This document shows, one piece after another, positions 19,550-29,272 of a stretch of 64,000 nucleotides of DNA (position 1 is its first letter; every line of letters starts with the position of its first letter). A program made the position numbers and the translations under genes. This stretch comes from Aquimarina pacifica (GTDB taxonomy: Bacteria; Bacteroidota; Bacteroidia; Flavobacteriales; Flavobacteriaceae). The stretch is taken from contig NZ_JACC01000035.1 in assembly GCF_000520955.1 (NCBI RefSeq), forward strand, positions 1 through 64,000. The letters are read 5' to 3'. The notes beneath the pieces were generated by a model. The model searched no databases, was not told where the DNA came from, and saw only the letters and a list, made by a program, of their open reading frames with translations.

Positions 19550-19557
19550 CATCTTTG
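19550..19557 (+). promoter_or_regulatory. -7 element upstream of the ABC-F gene
   Basis: CATCTTTG followed by CAC matches TAnnTTTG at all but the first base and lies 20 bp before the ATG of the ABC-F gene. No clear TTG at the -33 position is visible. Confidence 0.35.
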
Positions 19558-19577
19558 CACAAAATATTCAAAAACTG

Positions 19578-21497
19578 ATGTTAAACATACACAACTTATC
19601 GATTTCGTTTGGAGGAGAGTATCTTTTCGAAGAAATAGCTTTTAGATTAAGTGCAGGAGATCGGGTCGGATTAGTAGGCAAGAATGGAGCAGGAAAATCT
19701 ACGATGCTTAAGATTTTATCCAAGGAGCAAGAGCCGGATTCAGGTCAAATAGCTATGGATAAAGATGTCAAGATTGGTTTTCTTAAACAAGATATTGATT
19801 TTGTGTTAGGACGTACAGTGCTAGATGAGTCTTACGAAGCTTTTATTGATATAAAAAGGATTGAGCGTGATATCGAGAAAATCAATGCGCAATTGGCAGA
19901 ACGCACAGATTATGAGAGTGAGTCATATAATCAATTAATAACAGACTTAAGTGATCATACACATCAATATGAGATTCTTGGAGGTTATAATTATCAAGGA
20001 GAAACAGAAAGAGTATTACAAGGACTTGGGTTTGTTCGCGAAGATTTTAACAAGTTAACAGATACATTTTCTGGTGGGTGGCGAATGCGAATAGAATTGG
20101 CCAAACTTTTATTACAAAACAATGATATCTTATTATTAGATGAGCCGACGAACCACTTAGATATTGAATCCATTATTTGGTTAGAGAATTTTTTAAAAAG
20201 TTATGTAGGGGTAGTGGTCATTGTATCGCATGATAAGATGTTTCTTGATAATGTTACAAATAGGACTATAGAAATCTCATTGGGGCGTATTTATGATTAT
20301 AATAAACCATACTCTAAATATCTGGTGCTTCGCAAAGAGATAAGAGAACAGCAACTGGCAACTCAGAAAAATCAGTCTAAACAAATAGAGCAAACTGAGA
20401 AGTTAATAGAGAAGTTCAGGGCAAAAGCTTCGAAGGCTTCTATGGCACAATCATTAATAAAAAAGTTGGATAAGATTGATAGAATCGAGGTAGATGAGGA
20501 TGATAATGCGGTCATGAATATCAATTTTCCCATAAGTATACAGCCAGGTAAAGTTGTTATCGAAGCCGAAAAAGTAGGTAAGAACTATGGTCCAAAAGAA
20601 ATTCTTAAGGATATTGATTTACTAGTAGAAAGAGGGTCAAAAATAGCTTTTGTAGGACAGAATGGACAAGGGAAATCTACACTGGCAAAAATTATAATAG
20701 ATGAGATTCCTTATAGTGGGACATTTAAGCTGGGACACAATGTACAAATAGGGTATTTTGCACAAAATCAGTCGGAGTATCTTGATGGAGAATTAACAGT
20801 GCATGATACTATGATACATGCAGCTGATGAGAAAACGCGTAGCAAAGTTCGTGATATGCTTGGGGCTTTTCTTTTTAGAGGAGATGAAGTAGATAAAAAG
20901 GTAAAAGTACTTTCTGGAGGAGAAAGAAATCGCTTAGCCTTGTGTAAAATGCTTTTACAGCCTTTTAACGTGTTGGTTATGGATGAACCTACCAATCACT
21001 TAGATATTAAATCAAAGAACGTACTAAAGGAAGCGTTAAAAAATTTCGAAGGAACCTTGATATTAGTATCTCATGATCGTGATTTTTTACAAGGACTAAG
21101 CAATCGAGTTTATGAGTTTAAAAATAGAAAGATTAAAGAATATCTTGGTGATATTGATTTTTACCTCGAAGAAAGGCGTGTTAATGATCTTCGCGAAATA
21201 GAAAAAAAAGATAAACAGGTAAAATCAGTTTCAAGTAACAAAGAAACCGCTAAGCAATCTTATCAGGATCAAAAGAAAATCAAATCCTTAAACAATAGAT
21301 TGAGTAATGTAGAATCAAAAATTAATAAACTAGAAAGAGAAATCAAAGAAATTGATGTCGAACTAGCAATTAACTATGACCAAACAATTGCGCAACCTAA
21401 CTTTTTTGATACGTACCAACAAAAAAAGGATAATTTGTCTTCTTTACTAGAAGATTGGGAAAAAATACAAGGAGAAATCGATGATTTGATGAATTAG
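19578..21497 (+). CDS. ABC-F family ATPase (Uup/EttA-like)
   Basis: The 639-residue protein has two ABC domains in one chain and no membrane segments. Walker A motifs are GKNGAGKST (34-42) and GQNGQGKST in the second half. Signature motifs are FSGGWRMR and LSGGERNR. Both Walker B regions read DEPTNHLDI. A charged ABC-F linker lies between them, and a C-terminal coiled coil (about 560-639) resembles Uup/YheS. ABC-F proteins act on ribosomes or in DNA/RNA metabolism. Whether this one gives antibiotic protection cannot be told. Confidence 0.93.
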   Translation: MLNIHNLSISFGGEYLFEEIAFRLSAGDRVGLVGKNGAGKSTMLKILSKEQEPDSGQIAMDKDVKIGFLKQDIDFVLGRTVLDESYEAFIDIKRIERDIEKINAQLAERTDYESESYNQLITDLSDHTHQYEILGGYNYQGETERVLQGLGFVREDFNKLTDTFSGGWRMRIELAKLLLQNNDILLLDEPTNHLDIESIIWLENFLKSYVGVVVIVSHDKMFLDNVTNRTIEISLGRIYDYNKPYSKYLVLRKEIREQQLATQKNQSKQIEQTEKLIEKFRAKASKASMAQSLIKKLDKIDRIEVDEDDNAVMNINFPISIQPGKVVIEAEKVGKNYGPKEILKDIDLLVERGSKIAFVGQNGQGKSTLAKIIIDEIPYSGTFKLGHNVQIGYFAQNQSEYLDGELTVHDTMIHAADEKTRSKVRDMLGAFLFRGDEVDKKVKVLSGGERNRLALCKMLLQPFNVLVMDEPTNHLDIKSKNVLKEALKNFEGTLILVSHDRDFLQGLSNRVYEFKNRKIKEYLGDIDFYLEERRVNDLREIEKKDKQVKSVSSNKETAKQSYQDQKKIKSLNNRLSNVESKINKLEREIKEIDVELAINYDQTIAQPNFFDTYQQKKDNLSSLLEDWEKIQGEIDDLMN

Positions 21498-21718
21498 TGA
21501 ATTTAGGGACTTGTTTTGTTGAATTAATAAAATATGCTGATTTAATTATTTTTTTGATATTAAAACACAGGTTTTGTTAAAAAAATCAAATGTTAGAATG
21601 TTTGGGTTAATTTTTTTAAAAAAACATAAGTTACTTTTATGATATTTTTATCGTTAGGTAATGTGCAAGTTGATTTTTATGGATATTTTTGTACCAGATA
21701 AATTAAAGAACATTATTT

Positions 21719-22177
21719 ATGAAAACGACAAAGGTCATTGACTTAAATTCTCACGCATTATCTTGGGTGGGTAAGATTCATTATGATTTTGGTTTTTTGG
21801 TTCAAAAGGCATTTCATGAGAACGGATTAGATTTATCCAAGGAACAATGGAGTGTTTTAAAACGTTTAAATGTGAAAGATGGTCAACCACAAAATGATCT
21901 TGCTTTTATAACACATCGAGACAAAACATCAATGACTAGATTGGTAAATACCATGGAAGGTAAAGACTTGGTGGTTAGAAAGATTGATGAAAATGATAGA
22001 CGAGTTAATCGTATTTTCTTGACAGACCATGGTAAGGAAATAATACAAAAGGTACAACCTATTATGTACGATTTGATTCCTGCAGTCCAAGAAAGCTTAA
22101 GTGAGGAAGAAATAGAGACGTTAATTACTGTTCTTAAGAAAGTAAAGTCCAAAATAGCAGATATTGCCGAGCAATAA
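21719..22177 (+). CDS. MarR-family transcriptional regulator
   Basis: The 152-residue protein has a winged-helix core. The recognition part reads QNDLAFITHRDKTSMTRLVNTME and the wing reads RKIDENDRRVNRIFLTDHGK. MarR proteins usually repress efflux or stress genes and are released by small ligands. It lies 364 bp upstream of an RND efflux operon on the same strand, so it is the obvious candidate regulator. A strong terminator separates the two. Confidence 0.93.
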   Translation: MKTTKVIDLNSHALSWVGKIHYDFGFLVQKAFHENGLDLSKEQWSVLKRLNVKDGQPQNDLAFITHRDKTSMTRLVNTMEGKDLVVRKIDENDRRVNRIFLTDHGKEIIQKVQPIMYDLIPAVQESLSEEEIETLITVLKKVKSKIADIAEQ

Positions 22178-22541
22178 CAAAAAAGCTTTTTTGATTTTTT
22201 ACATATAAAATTACTCAAAAGTAAAACATATAATATCTAATAATTATATGTTTTTTTTGATACAAAAATATACACAAGCAAATACATAATTAATTATGTA
22301 TTTGCTTTTTTCTTGATAAGACTTTTCTCAAAATTAATCAGGCATAATTATAGTTTCAGTCGATCTAAAAGCAAAAGAGTTATTTTGGTTGGCATGAATC
22401 AAATATGTTAGAAATACTATAAAATTAGTCCCAACGTCTAACTTTTATGAGTTTTTTAACTGCAACTGAATATGAGGGTCGATAGTTTTGCTTGATTCTT
22501 TAATAGAATTTGTAGACTATACCCTAACGATTTAAGACTTT
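22178..22541. other. Intergenic region between marR gene and RND operon
   Basis: This 364-bp gap holds the palindromic terminator at 22276-22311 and a perfect TAGTTTTG -7-type element at 22483-22490, 52 bp upstream of the adaptor gene. No matching TTG lies at the right distance. MarR operators should be sought here; no clear one was recognised by eye. Confidence 0.5.
22276..22311 (+). terminator. Palindromic terminator after marR-family gene
   Basis: A perfect 32-bp palindrome (22276-22307, beginning AAGCAAATACATAATTA) is followed by a T run. It lies 99 bp after the MarR stop codon. Confidence 0.75.
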
Positions 22542-23729
22542 ATGAGAAATGTTATTCTTTCTGTTCTAGGATTAATTTTGGTTATTGGTTCTTTAGTTAT
22601 TGCCAAAAAACTTGTTGATAGTAAAAAAAGACCCAGACCGGTACCCGCAAAAGTAATAAAAACCGTATTTGTAGATACAGTACAGAATACTACAATCCCG
22701 ATTAAAATAGCAGCTAATGGAAGCCTTATAGCCAAAAGAAGAGTAGAGCTTTATTCTGAAGTTGGTGGGATTTTTAAAGGAGTAGATGTTCTTTTTAAAA
22801 CAGGACAAAAATATAAGAAAGGGCAAACACTAATTAAAATCGATGCATCAGAATACTATGCAAGTGTTCAATCGGCCAAAAGTGAGTTGCACAATCTTAT
22901 TGCTTCTATAATGCCTGATTTACGGTTAGATTATCCAGATATATATATAAAATGGCAAAAGTATCTCGATAACTTTGATATCAATAAACAAACTCCCAGT
23001 CTTCCTAAGAGTACATCAAAACAAGAAACTTATTTCATAACCGGGCGAAATATATATTCTAGCTACTATAATGTAAAAAACTTAGAGCAACGCCTAGGAA
23101 AGTATATAATTTCGGCTCCATTTGAAGGTGTATTAACAGAGGCACTAGTCACCGAAGGAACCTTAATTCGTCAAGGTCAAAAATTAGGAGAATATATTGA
23201 TACCAATATCTATGAAATGGAAGTCGCTATAGAGAGGGAATATGGAGACTTACTTCAGGAAGGAAAGATGGTTCAGCTCTCTAATCTTAATAAAACAAAA
23301 ACATATAAAGGAACGGTATCTCGAATTAATGGTAGTGTAAATCAAGGAACACAAACGATAACAGCGTTTATAGAGGTAGCAGACAAAGGTTTAAGAGAAG
23401 GGATGTATCTTGAAGCATATCTTGATGCTAAACAAGAAGAAAATGCTATAGAAATAGATAGAGGCCTTTTACAAGAAGGAAATACCATATTTGTGGTTAG
23501 AGATAGTATTTTGGATAATATAGAAGTGCATCCAGTATATTTTTCGGACAAAAAGGTTGTGCTCAAGGGTGTTCCTAACAAAACAGTGATTTTATCCAAA
23601 AGTGTTCCGGGGGCCTATTCGGGAATGTTAGTATCTATATATAATTCAGGAAAATCAAGGGCAAACGTTAGCAAATCAGCAAATAAAGGTAATCATTCAG
23701 GGAATAAAGGTAAGGCAGTTCAGAAATGA
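22542..23729 (+). CDS. RND efflux periplasmic adaptor (HlyD/AcrA family)
   Basis: The 395-residue protein has an N-terminal membrane anchor (about 4-21). It then shows the barrel-sandwich half-motif ELYSEVGGIFKGVDVLFKTGQKYKKGQTLIKID and its partner half ISAPFEGVLTEALVTEGTLI. A beta-barrel and a membrane-proximal domain follow, with a Ser/Asn/Lys-rich tail. It links the pump to the outer-membrane channel. It overlaps the pump gene by 4 bp (ATGA), showing translational coupling. Confidence 0.93.
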   Translation: MRNVILSVLGLILVIGSLVIAKKLVDSKKRPRPVPAKVIKTVFVDTVQNTTIPIKIAANGSLIAKRRVELYSEVGGIFKGVDVLFKTGQKYKKGQTLIKIDASEYYASVQSAKSELHNLIASIMPDLRLDYPDIYIKWQKYLDNFDINKQTPSLPKSTSKQETYFITGRNIYSSYYNVKNLEQRLGKYIISAPFEGVLTEALVTEGTLIRQGQKLGEYIDTNIYEMEVAIEREYGDLLQEGKMVQLSNLNKTKTYKGTVSRINGSVNQGTQTITAFIEVADKGLREGMYLEAYLDAKQEENAIEIDRGLLQEGNTIFVVRDSILDNIEVHPVYFSDKKVVLKGVPNKTVILSKSVPGAYSGMLVSIYNSGKSRANVSKSANKGNHSGNKGKAVQK

Positions 23730-26700
23730 GAAAAATCATAACTTATTTTATAAAGTACCATGTTGCGGTTAATGTTATTGTTATAGCATTTGTCGTATTT
23801 GGGATTGTTGGTGCACTATCTCTGAAATCTTCATTTTTTCCTTTAGTTGATTCAAAAATTGTTACGATCAGTATTACATACCCTGGCGCATCGCCCCAAG
23901 AAATAGAAGAAGGGGTGGTTCTTAAGATTGAAGATAATCTCAAAGGCCTCGAGGGGATTGATAGGGTAACCTCTACTTCTACAGAAAATAGCGGTACCAT
24001 TACCGTAGAGATTATTACTGGCGAGGATATTGATTTTATGCTTCTAGAAATTAAGAATGCGGTAGATAGAGTACCTTCATTTCCTGTGGGAATGGAACCA
24101 TTAGTCGTTGCTAAAAGAGAAGAAGTAAGACCTACTATTAGTTTTGCTATAAGTGGTGACAAAGTTCCTATGGCAACATTAAAACAAATAGGAAGAACAG
24201 TAGAAAATGATCTAAGAGCAATAGATGGAATCTCACAAATTACTATAGCTGGGTATCCAGATGAAGAAATTGAAATTGCAGTCAATGAAAGTGATCTGTT
24301 AGCGTATAATCTTTCGTTTAGTGAAGTGGCTCAAGCCGTCAGCAATGCAAATATATTAGTTACTGGAGGTAACATAAAAACGGATGAAGAAGAATATCTA
24401 ATTAGAGCAAATAACAAATCATATTACGGAAACGAATTGTCAAATTTGATTGTTAGAGCAGATACGTTAGGTCGTGTTATACGCTTAGGAGATGTCGCAA
24501 ACATAAGGGATCGTTTTTCAGAAACACCAAATGCCTCATATTTTAATGGAGATCTCTCAGTCAATATTACAGTAACTAGTACAAATAGTGAAGATTTGAT
24601 TTCTTCTGCAGATAAAGTGAAGGCTTATGTAGAAGAATTTAATCAGAAATATGAAAATATACAGATTAATGTGGTGAGAGACTTATCGATTACTCTTAAT
24701 CAACGTACGGCTTTATTAACAGAGAATGCAATTATCGGAATGATTTTAGTGTTACTGTTTTTATCTGTTTTCTTGAATACCAGGCTTGCATTTTGGGTAG
24801 CCTTTGGTTTGCCTATTGCATTTTTAGGAATGTTTGTTTTTGCGGGTCAATTTGAGGTAACTATTAATGTATTATCCTTGTTTGGGATGATAATAGTTAT
24901 TGGGATTTTGGTTGATGATGGTATTGTTATTGCTGAGAATATTTATCAACACTACGAAAAAGGAAAACCTCCGATTCAGGCTGCAATTGATGGAACATTA
25001 GAGGTGATTCCTCCTATTGTTTCGGCTATTATAACCACAATTCTTGCATTCTCTACATTTTTATTCCTAGAAGGAAGAATTGGTAACTTTTTTAGTGAAG
25101 TATCAACCATCGTAATACTAACCTTAATAGTTTCTCTTGTAGAAGCATTAATTATACTTCCTGCCCATTTAGCACATTCTAAAGCATTAAAAGCCAAAGA
25201 TGATACTTCTAAAAAAGGAAAACTGAACTTCTTTTCTAAAATGAGGTATATAAATGAGTTTGGAGATAAAATTATGGGATGGCTTAGAGATAAAGTATAT
25301 AGCCCAGCTTTATATTTTACGATAAAAAATAAGATACTTACTTTCTCTTTATTTGCGGTAGCTTTAATCTTGACTATTGGTTCTATTGGTGGAGGGATTA
25401 TTGGTGTGACTCTTTTTCCGAGAATAGCCAGTGATAGAGTAGCTATTGAGTTGGTAATGCCAAATGGGACTACAGGAAAGGTAACCGACTCTATTATCTC
25501 AATGATAGAAGAAAAAGCTTGGGAAGTCAATGAAGAACTTACGGCAGAATATCTCAAAGACGACGAAAAGTATAAAGGAAAAAAACTTTTTGAAAATATT
25601 ATAAAGAATATTAATTCAGCATCCAGTGCCTCTGTCAATATTAATATGTTACCAGGAGAGGAACGCCCTGATGCTGTAAACTCTGCAATAGTAGCAAATC
25701 GCTTGCGCGAAAAAGTGGGTGTTGTTTTTGGCGCTGAACAATTGATTTTTGGTTCTGGGGGTAATTTTGGAGGTAGTCCGGTATCAGTTTCATTGCTAAG
25801 TACCGATATTACAGATCTCAAAGCAGCCAAAATTGATCTCAAAAAAAGATTGCTGGATGACCCAAGACTAAAAGATGTGTTTGATAACGATCCAGAAGGG
25901 ATCAAAGAAATACGATTAAGGCTTAAAGAGAATGCATATCTCCTAGGCTTGGATTTACAAACAGTAATGAATCAAGTACGTTCTGGCTTTTTTGGAGTTC
26001 AGGCACAGCGTTTTCAGAGAGGGCAGGACGAAATAAGGGTTTGGGTACGGTACGATCGTCAAAATAGATCCTCGATTAATGATCTAGATGATATGAGGAT
26101 TGCTACTCCTGCAGGAAATCGAGTTCCACTAAGAGAAATAGCAACCTACAGTATCGTAAGAGGAGATGTATCTATAAACCATCTAGACGGGAAACGAGAA
26201 ATTCAGATATCTGCAGATTTAAAAGATCCAAGTCAAAGCGCGACAGATATTTTGGATGAAATTAGAACCGTTATTATGCCAGAGTTACAGCAAAATTACC
26301 CAACGGTTTCTGCATCATACGAAGGACAAAATAGAGAAGCTTCGAGAATATCAAGCTCTGCGAGCGTTGTATTTCCGATAGTTTTCTTTTTGATTTATAT
26401 CACAATCGCCTTTACATTTCGTAGCTATAGTCAACCATTATTATTGTTATTGTTGATTCCCTTTAGTCTTACTGCAGTGGCTTGGGGGCATTTTTTTCAT
26501 GGGTTTTCGATTAATGTTTTATCTCTACTAGGTATTATAGCACTGATTGGTATTATGGTAAACGACGGATTGGTTTTAATTGAAAAATTTAATAGTTACC
26601 TTAGAGAAGGACTCACCTTTGATAATGCCCTATACGAGGCCGGGAAATCTCGTTTTAGAGCTATTTTCCTAACTTCCTTAACTACTATTGCTGGTCTCGC

Positions 26701-26938
26701 ACCCCTGATTTTCGAGAAGAGTAGACAAGCACAGTTTCTAAAGCCTATGGCTATTTCAATTGCTTACGGAATAGGGTTTGCGACTATATTAACACTCCTC
26801 ATGTTACCTTTGTTTTTGTCATTTAGTAACCTTATTAAAGTAGGGGTTAAGTGGTTAATAACAGGTGATAAAATTACCAAAGAAGAAGTAGAACGAGCTA
26901 TAAAAGAACAAAATGAAGAGTATGAGAATCATACATAA
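23726..26938 (+). CDS. RND efflux pump, inner-membrane permease (AcrB/MMPL-type HAE family)
   Basis: The 1070-residue protein has the RND architecture: a TM helix near residues 10-32, a large periplasmic loop beginning KSSFFPLVDSKIVTISITYPGASPQEIE, a first helix bundle (about 330-500), a second periplasmic loop and a second bundle (about 875-1045). The proton-relay Asp pair is visible in GILVDDGIVIAENI. It exports hydrophobic compounds using the proton gradient; the substrate is unknown. It is the middle gene of adaptor-pump-channel. Confidence 0.95.
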   Translation: MRKIITYFIKYHVAVNVIVIAFVVFGIVGALSLKSSFFPLVDSKIVTISITYPGASPQEIEEGVVLKIEDNLKGLEGIDRVTSTSTENSGTITVEIITGEDIDFMLLEIKNAVDRVPSFPVGMEPLVVAKREEVRPTISFAISGDKVPMATLKQIGRTVENDLRAIDGISQITIAGYPDEEIEIAVNESDLLAYNLSFSEVAQAVSNANILVTGGNIKTDEEEYLIRANNKSYYGNELSNLIVRADTLGRVIRLGDVANIRDRFSETPNASYFNGDLSVNITVTSTNSEDLISSADKVKAYVEEFNQKYENIQINVVRDLSITLNQRTALLTENAIIGMILVLLFLSVFLNTRLAFWVAFGLPIAFLGMFVFAGQFEVTINVLSLFGMIIVIGILVDDGIVIAENIYQHYEKGKPPIQAAIDGTLEVIPPIVSAIITTILAFSTFLFLEGRIGNFFSEVSTIVILTLIVSLVEALIILPAHLAHSKALKAKDDTSKKGKLNFFSKMRYINEFGDKIMGWLRDKVYSPALYFTIKNKILTFSLFAVALILTIGSIGGGIIGVTLFPRIASDRVAIELVMPNGTTGKVTDSIISMIEEKAWEVNEELTAEYLKDDEKYKGKKLFENIIKNINSASSASVNINMLPGEERPDAVNSAIVANRLREKVGVVFGAEQLIFGSGGNFGGSPVSVSLLSTDITDLKAAKIDLKKRLLDDPRLKDVFDNDPEGIKEIRLRLKENAYLLGLDLQTVMNQVRSGFFGVQAQRFQRGQDEIRVWVRYDRQNRSSINDLDDMRIATPAGNRVPLREIATYSIVRGDVSINHLDGKREIQISADLKDPSQSATDILDEIRTVIMPELQQNYPTVSASYEGQNREASRISSSASVVFPIVFFLIYITIAFTFRSYSQPLLLLLLIPFSLTAVAWGHFFHGFSINVLSLLGIIALIGIMVNDGLVLIEKFNSYLREGLTFDNALYEAGKSRFRAIFLTSLTTIAGLAPLIFEKSRQAQFLKPMAISIAYGIGFATILTLLMLPLFLSFSNLIKVGVKWLITGDKITKEEVERAIKEQNEEYENHT

Positions 26939-28262
26939 GAATGAAAACATGTTTCATGTCCTTGGCTTGATTGTCGTTGTGTTTTTGTTTTCATGGAGTG
27001 GAACTGCACAACAATTAACCAAGCAAAAGGCAATAGAATTAACGCTTAAGAATAATTTTGGGATACTCATTGCCGAAAATAATCTCGAAATTGCCGAAAA
27101 TAACAAAGGAGTGCTTAATTCTGGATACCTACCCACGGTAACAGGCGCAGCAACAGCAGTGCATAATATAGATAATACAGAAGCTACTTTTTCTAATGGG
27201 GATGTAACCGTTTTAAGAGGAGCAGAAAGTGATCGTTTTAGTGCCTCTATTGGGGTTGATTATACATTGTTTGATGGATTAGGCCGTTATTATAACTATA
27301 AGATATTTAAGGAACAGTATAACTTAACTTCTTTGCAAGCCAGAGAAACCATTGAGAATACAATTCTGCAACTATTTACGGTCTATTATGAAGTCGCTAG
27401 ATTGTCAGAAAATATAGCTATTCTTAAGGAAACCCTCGAAATTTCAAAAAAACGAGTAACTCGATCTGAGTATCAATTTGAATATGGACAGAACACGAAG
27501 CTAAATATTCTGAACGCAAGAGTAGATGTGGTTAATGATAGTATTAACCTGTTAAATGCAAATCAACAATGGTCGAATGCCAAAAGGGATTTGAATGTAC
27601 TGCTAAATGAGGACTTAGATCGTTTATTCGATGTCGATACTATTGTTAGGTTTATCCCTCGATTACAATTGGATAATTTTACGAGTACATATCAGGATCA
27701 TAATGTTACTATATTGCAAAATGAAGCTAATCTAAAAATCAACGAATATGATGTAAAAGTAAGTAAATCAGGGTATTTGCCTACTGTGGGTCTTAACGGA
27801 ACCTATGGTTGGAATAAAAATAATAACAATGCTGCTTCTTTTCTTACAACTCAAACATCTGATGGGTTATCTACATCGGTAAGTCTTTCCTGGAATCTTT
27901 TTGATGGGGGAAGTACTATAACCAATATAAAAAATGCTAAAATTACATTAGAAAATCAAGAGCTAGCCAAAAAGCAGGTCGAACAACAAGTAAGAAGAGA
28001 TATTTTGAATGCAAATAAAACTTACAGAAGCCTTTTGAGCATACACAAAATTCAGCAACAAAATGTAATCACCAATCAAAATAATTTTGAACGTTCTGAG
28101 GAAGGCTATCAGAGGGGATTGGTCACTTCAATAGAATTTAGGCAAGCTCAAATTAATTTGATGAACGCACAAACGAATCTAAATACTGCTAAGTATAATG
28201 CAAAAATGGCAGAGTTAGAACTATTACAACTTACAGGACAATTATTGAATGTAGAATTTTAA
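26913..28262 (+). CDS. TolC-family outer-membrane efflux channel
   Basis: The 449-residue protein overlaps the 3' end of the pump gene by 26 bp if the first ATG is used; starts at 26922 or 26949 are also possible. A signal peptide (FHVLGLIVVVFLFSWSGTAQ) is followed by two repeated TolC halves, with coiled-coil helices such as LTLKNNFGILIAENNLEIAE and the second-half motif NLFDGGSTITNIKNAK. It forms the exit duct of the RND system. Confidence 0.93.
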   Translation: MKSMRIIHKNENMFHVLGLIVVVFLFSWSGTAQQLTKQKAIELTLKNNFGILIAENNLEIAENNKGVLNSGYLPTVTGAATAVHNIDNTEATFSNGDVTVLRGAESDRFSASIGVDYTLFDGLGRYYNYKIFKEQYNLTSLQARETIENTILQLFTVYYEVARLSENIAILKETLEISKKRVTRSEYQFEYGQNTKLNILNARVDVVNDSINLLNANQQWSNAKRDLNVLLNEDLDRLFDVDTIVRFIPRLQLDNFTSTYQDHNVTILQNEANLKINEYDVKVSKSGYLPTVGLNGTYGWNKNNNNAASFLTTQTSDGLSTSVSLSWNLFDGGSTITNIKNAKITLENQELAKKQVEQQVRRDILNANKTYRSLLSIHKIQQQNVITNQNNFERSEEGYQRGLVTSIEFRQAQINLMNAQTNLNTAKYNAKMAELELLQLTGQLLNVEF

Positions 28263-28275
28263 TACCTTTATGTGT

Positions 28276-28731
28276 ATGATAAAGTTACTAAGGACAGATT
28301 CAAAACATCAGGATTTTATCTCACTTGTTGTGGACTTAGATAAATATTTGGCGGTTACTGATGGAGAAGATCATGCTTTTTATGATCAGTTTAATAAAAT
28401 TGGCGCCATAAAATATGTTGTTATAGCCTACGAAAATGATGTTGCCGTAGGATGTGGAGCCATAAAAGAGATGAATTCTGATAGTATGGAGGTTAAAAGA
28501 ATGTATACTAATCCACAATTTAGAGGAAAAGGAATCGCCTCAAAAGTATTGTCAGAATTAGAAAAATGGACTGCAGAATTACGGTATAAAAAATGTGTAC
28601 TAGAAACAGGAAAAAAGCAAGTAGAGGCAATACAACTTTATAAAAAGCAGGGGTATACATTAATAGATAACTATGGTCAATATGTTGGTGTCGAAAATAG
28701 TTTGTGTTTTGAAAAACGAGTCAAAAATTAG
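28276..28731 (+). CDS. GNAT-family N-acetyltransferase
   Basis: The protein is 151 residues from the ATG at 28276 (MIKLLRTDSKHQDFISLVVD); an ATG at 28270 would add two residues. The acetyl-CoA motif is VKRMYTNPQFRGKGIASKVL, followed by the GNAT beta5-alpha4 region ALETG-like CVLETGKKQVEAIQLYKKQGY. The acceptor substrate is unknown. It lies 13 bp after the TolC-like gene and may be cotranscribed. Confidence 0.9.
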   Translation: MIKLLRTDSKHQDFISLVVDLDKYLAVTDGEDHAFYDQFNKIGAIKYVVIAYENDVAVGCGAIKEMNSDSMEVKRMYTNPQFRGKGIASKVLSELEKWTAELRYKKCVLETGKKQVEAIQLYKKQGYTLIDNYGQYVGVENSLCFEKRVKN

Positions 28732-28737
28732 TAAAGA

Positions 28738-28792
28738 ACCTAGGACAGAATAAAGTGTATTTTATCTAGGTACGGTATTTGATTGTACCTAG
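28738..28792 (+). other. Three-armed inverted repeat after the GNAT gene
   Basis: ACCTAG (28738-28743), CTAGGTAC (28766-28773) and GTACCTAG (28785-28792) can pair in two mutually exclusive ways. No T run follows the second hairpin, so simple termination is doubtful. Confidence 0.3.
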
Positions 28793-28809
28793 CTAAAAAA
28801 TAATAGCAT

Positions 28810-29031
28810 ATGATTTTTAGAATTTTATTACTAACTGCAGTTGTTTATGGTATATTCTATCTAATTAAAAAAGTAAAGCCCATAAACAAACTCAAAGAAG
28901 TACGCCTTAAATTTGATCCTCTTAAGTGCAGAAAATGTAATGGTATGGGATATTGGATAGCTACTCGTGGAGAAAAAGAGAAGTGCAACCTATGTTGGGG
29001 TTCAGGAAAAATGCCACATAAAGGATTATAA
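28810..29031 (+). CDS. Small membrane-anchored DnaJ-like zinc-finger protein
   Basis: The 73-residue protein has an N-terminal hydrophobic helix (about 2-19), a basic stretch and two CxxCxGxG-like motifs, CRKCNGMG and CNLCWGSG. These resemble one zinc centre of the DnaJ central domain. No J domain is present. The function is unknown. Confidence 0.7.
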   Translation: MIFRILLLTAVVYGIFYLIKKVKPINKLKEVRLKFDPLKCRKCNGMGYWIATRGEKEKCNLCWGSGKMPHKGL

Positions 29032-29089
29032 TATGTCTTAGATACCCAAGTCTTATAGTGTGATTCAATAAAATAGTTAATCGAAGTAC

Positions 29090-29272
29090 ATGTTTGAACA
29101 CTTTTTTCAATGCCCTTATTGTTGGGAAGAAATATCAATGTTACTTGATCCTTCTGTATCTTATCAAGTATATGTAGAGGATTGTGAAGTATGTTGTAAT
29201 CCAATCCAATTACAACCAAGATTTGAAGATCAGGAATTAGTAGCCTTTGAGGCAATCAATTTAGAACAGTAA
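29090..29272 (+). CDS. CPXCG-motif cysteine-rich protein
   Basis: The 60-residue protein begins MFEHFFQCPYCWEEISMLLD and has a second Cys pair in DCEVCCNPIQL. This matches the small CPXCG cysteine-rich family, with CPYCW in place of CPYCG. It is likely a zinc-binding protein of unknown role. It lies 58 bp after the DnaJ-like zinc-finger gene, and the two may share a transcript. Confidence 0.8.
   Translation: MFEHFFQCPYCWEEISMLLDPSVSYQVYVEDCEVCCNPIQLQPRFEDQELVAFEAINLEQ

Noticed and set aside
24976-25905. 309-codon minus-strand frame opposite the RND pump gene
   Set aside because: It is entirely inside a well-supported RND gene; its Ser/Ile-rich composition is typical of an antisense shadow.
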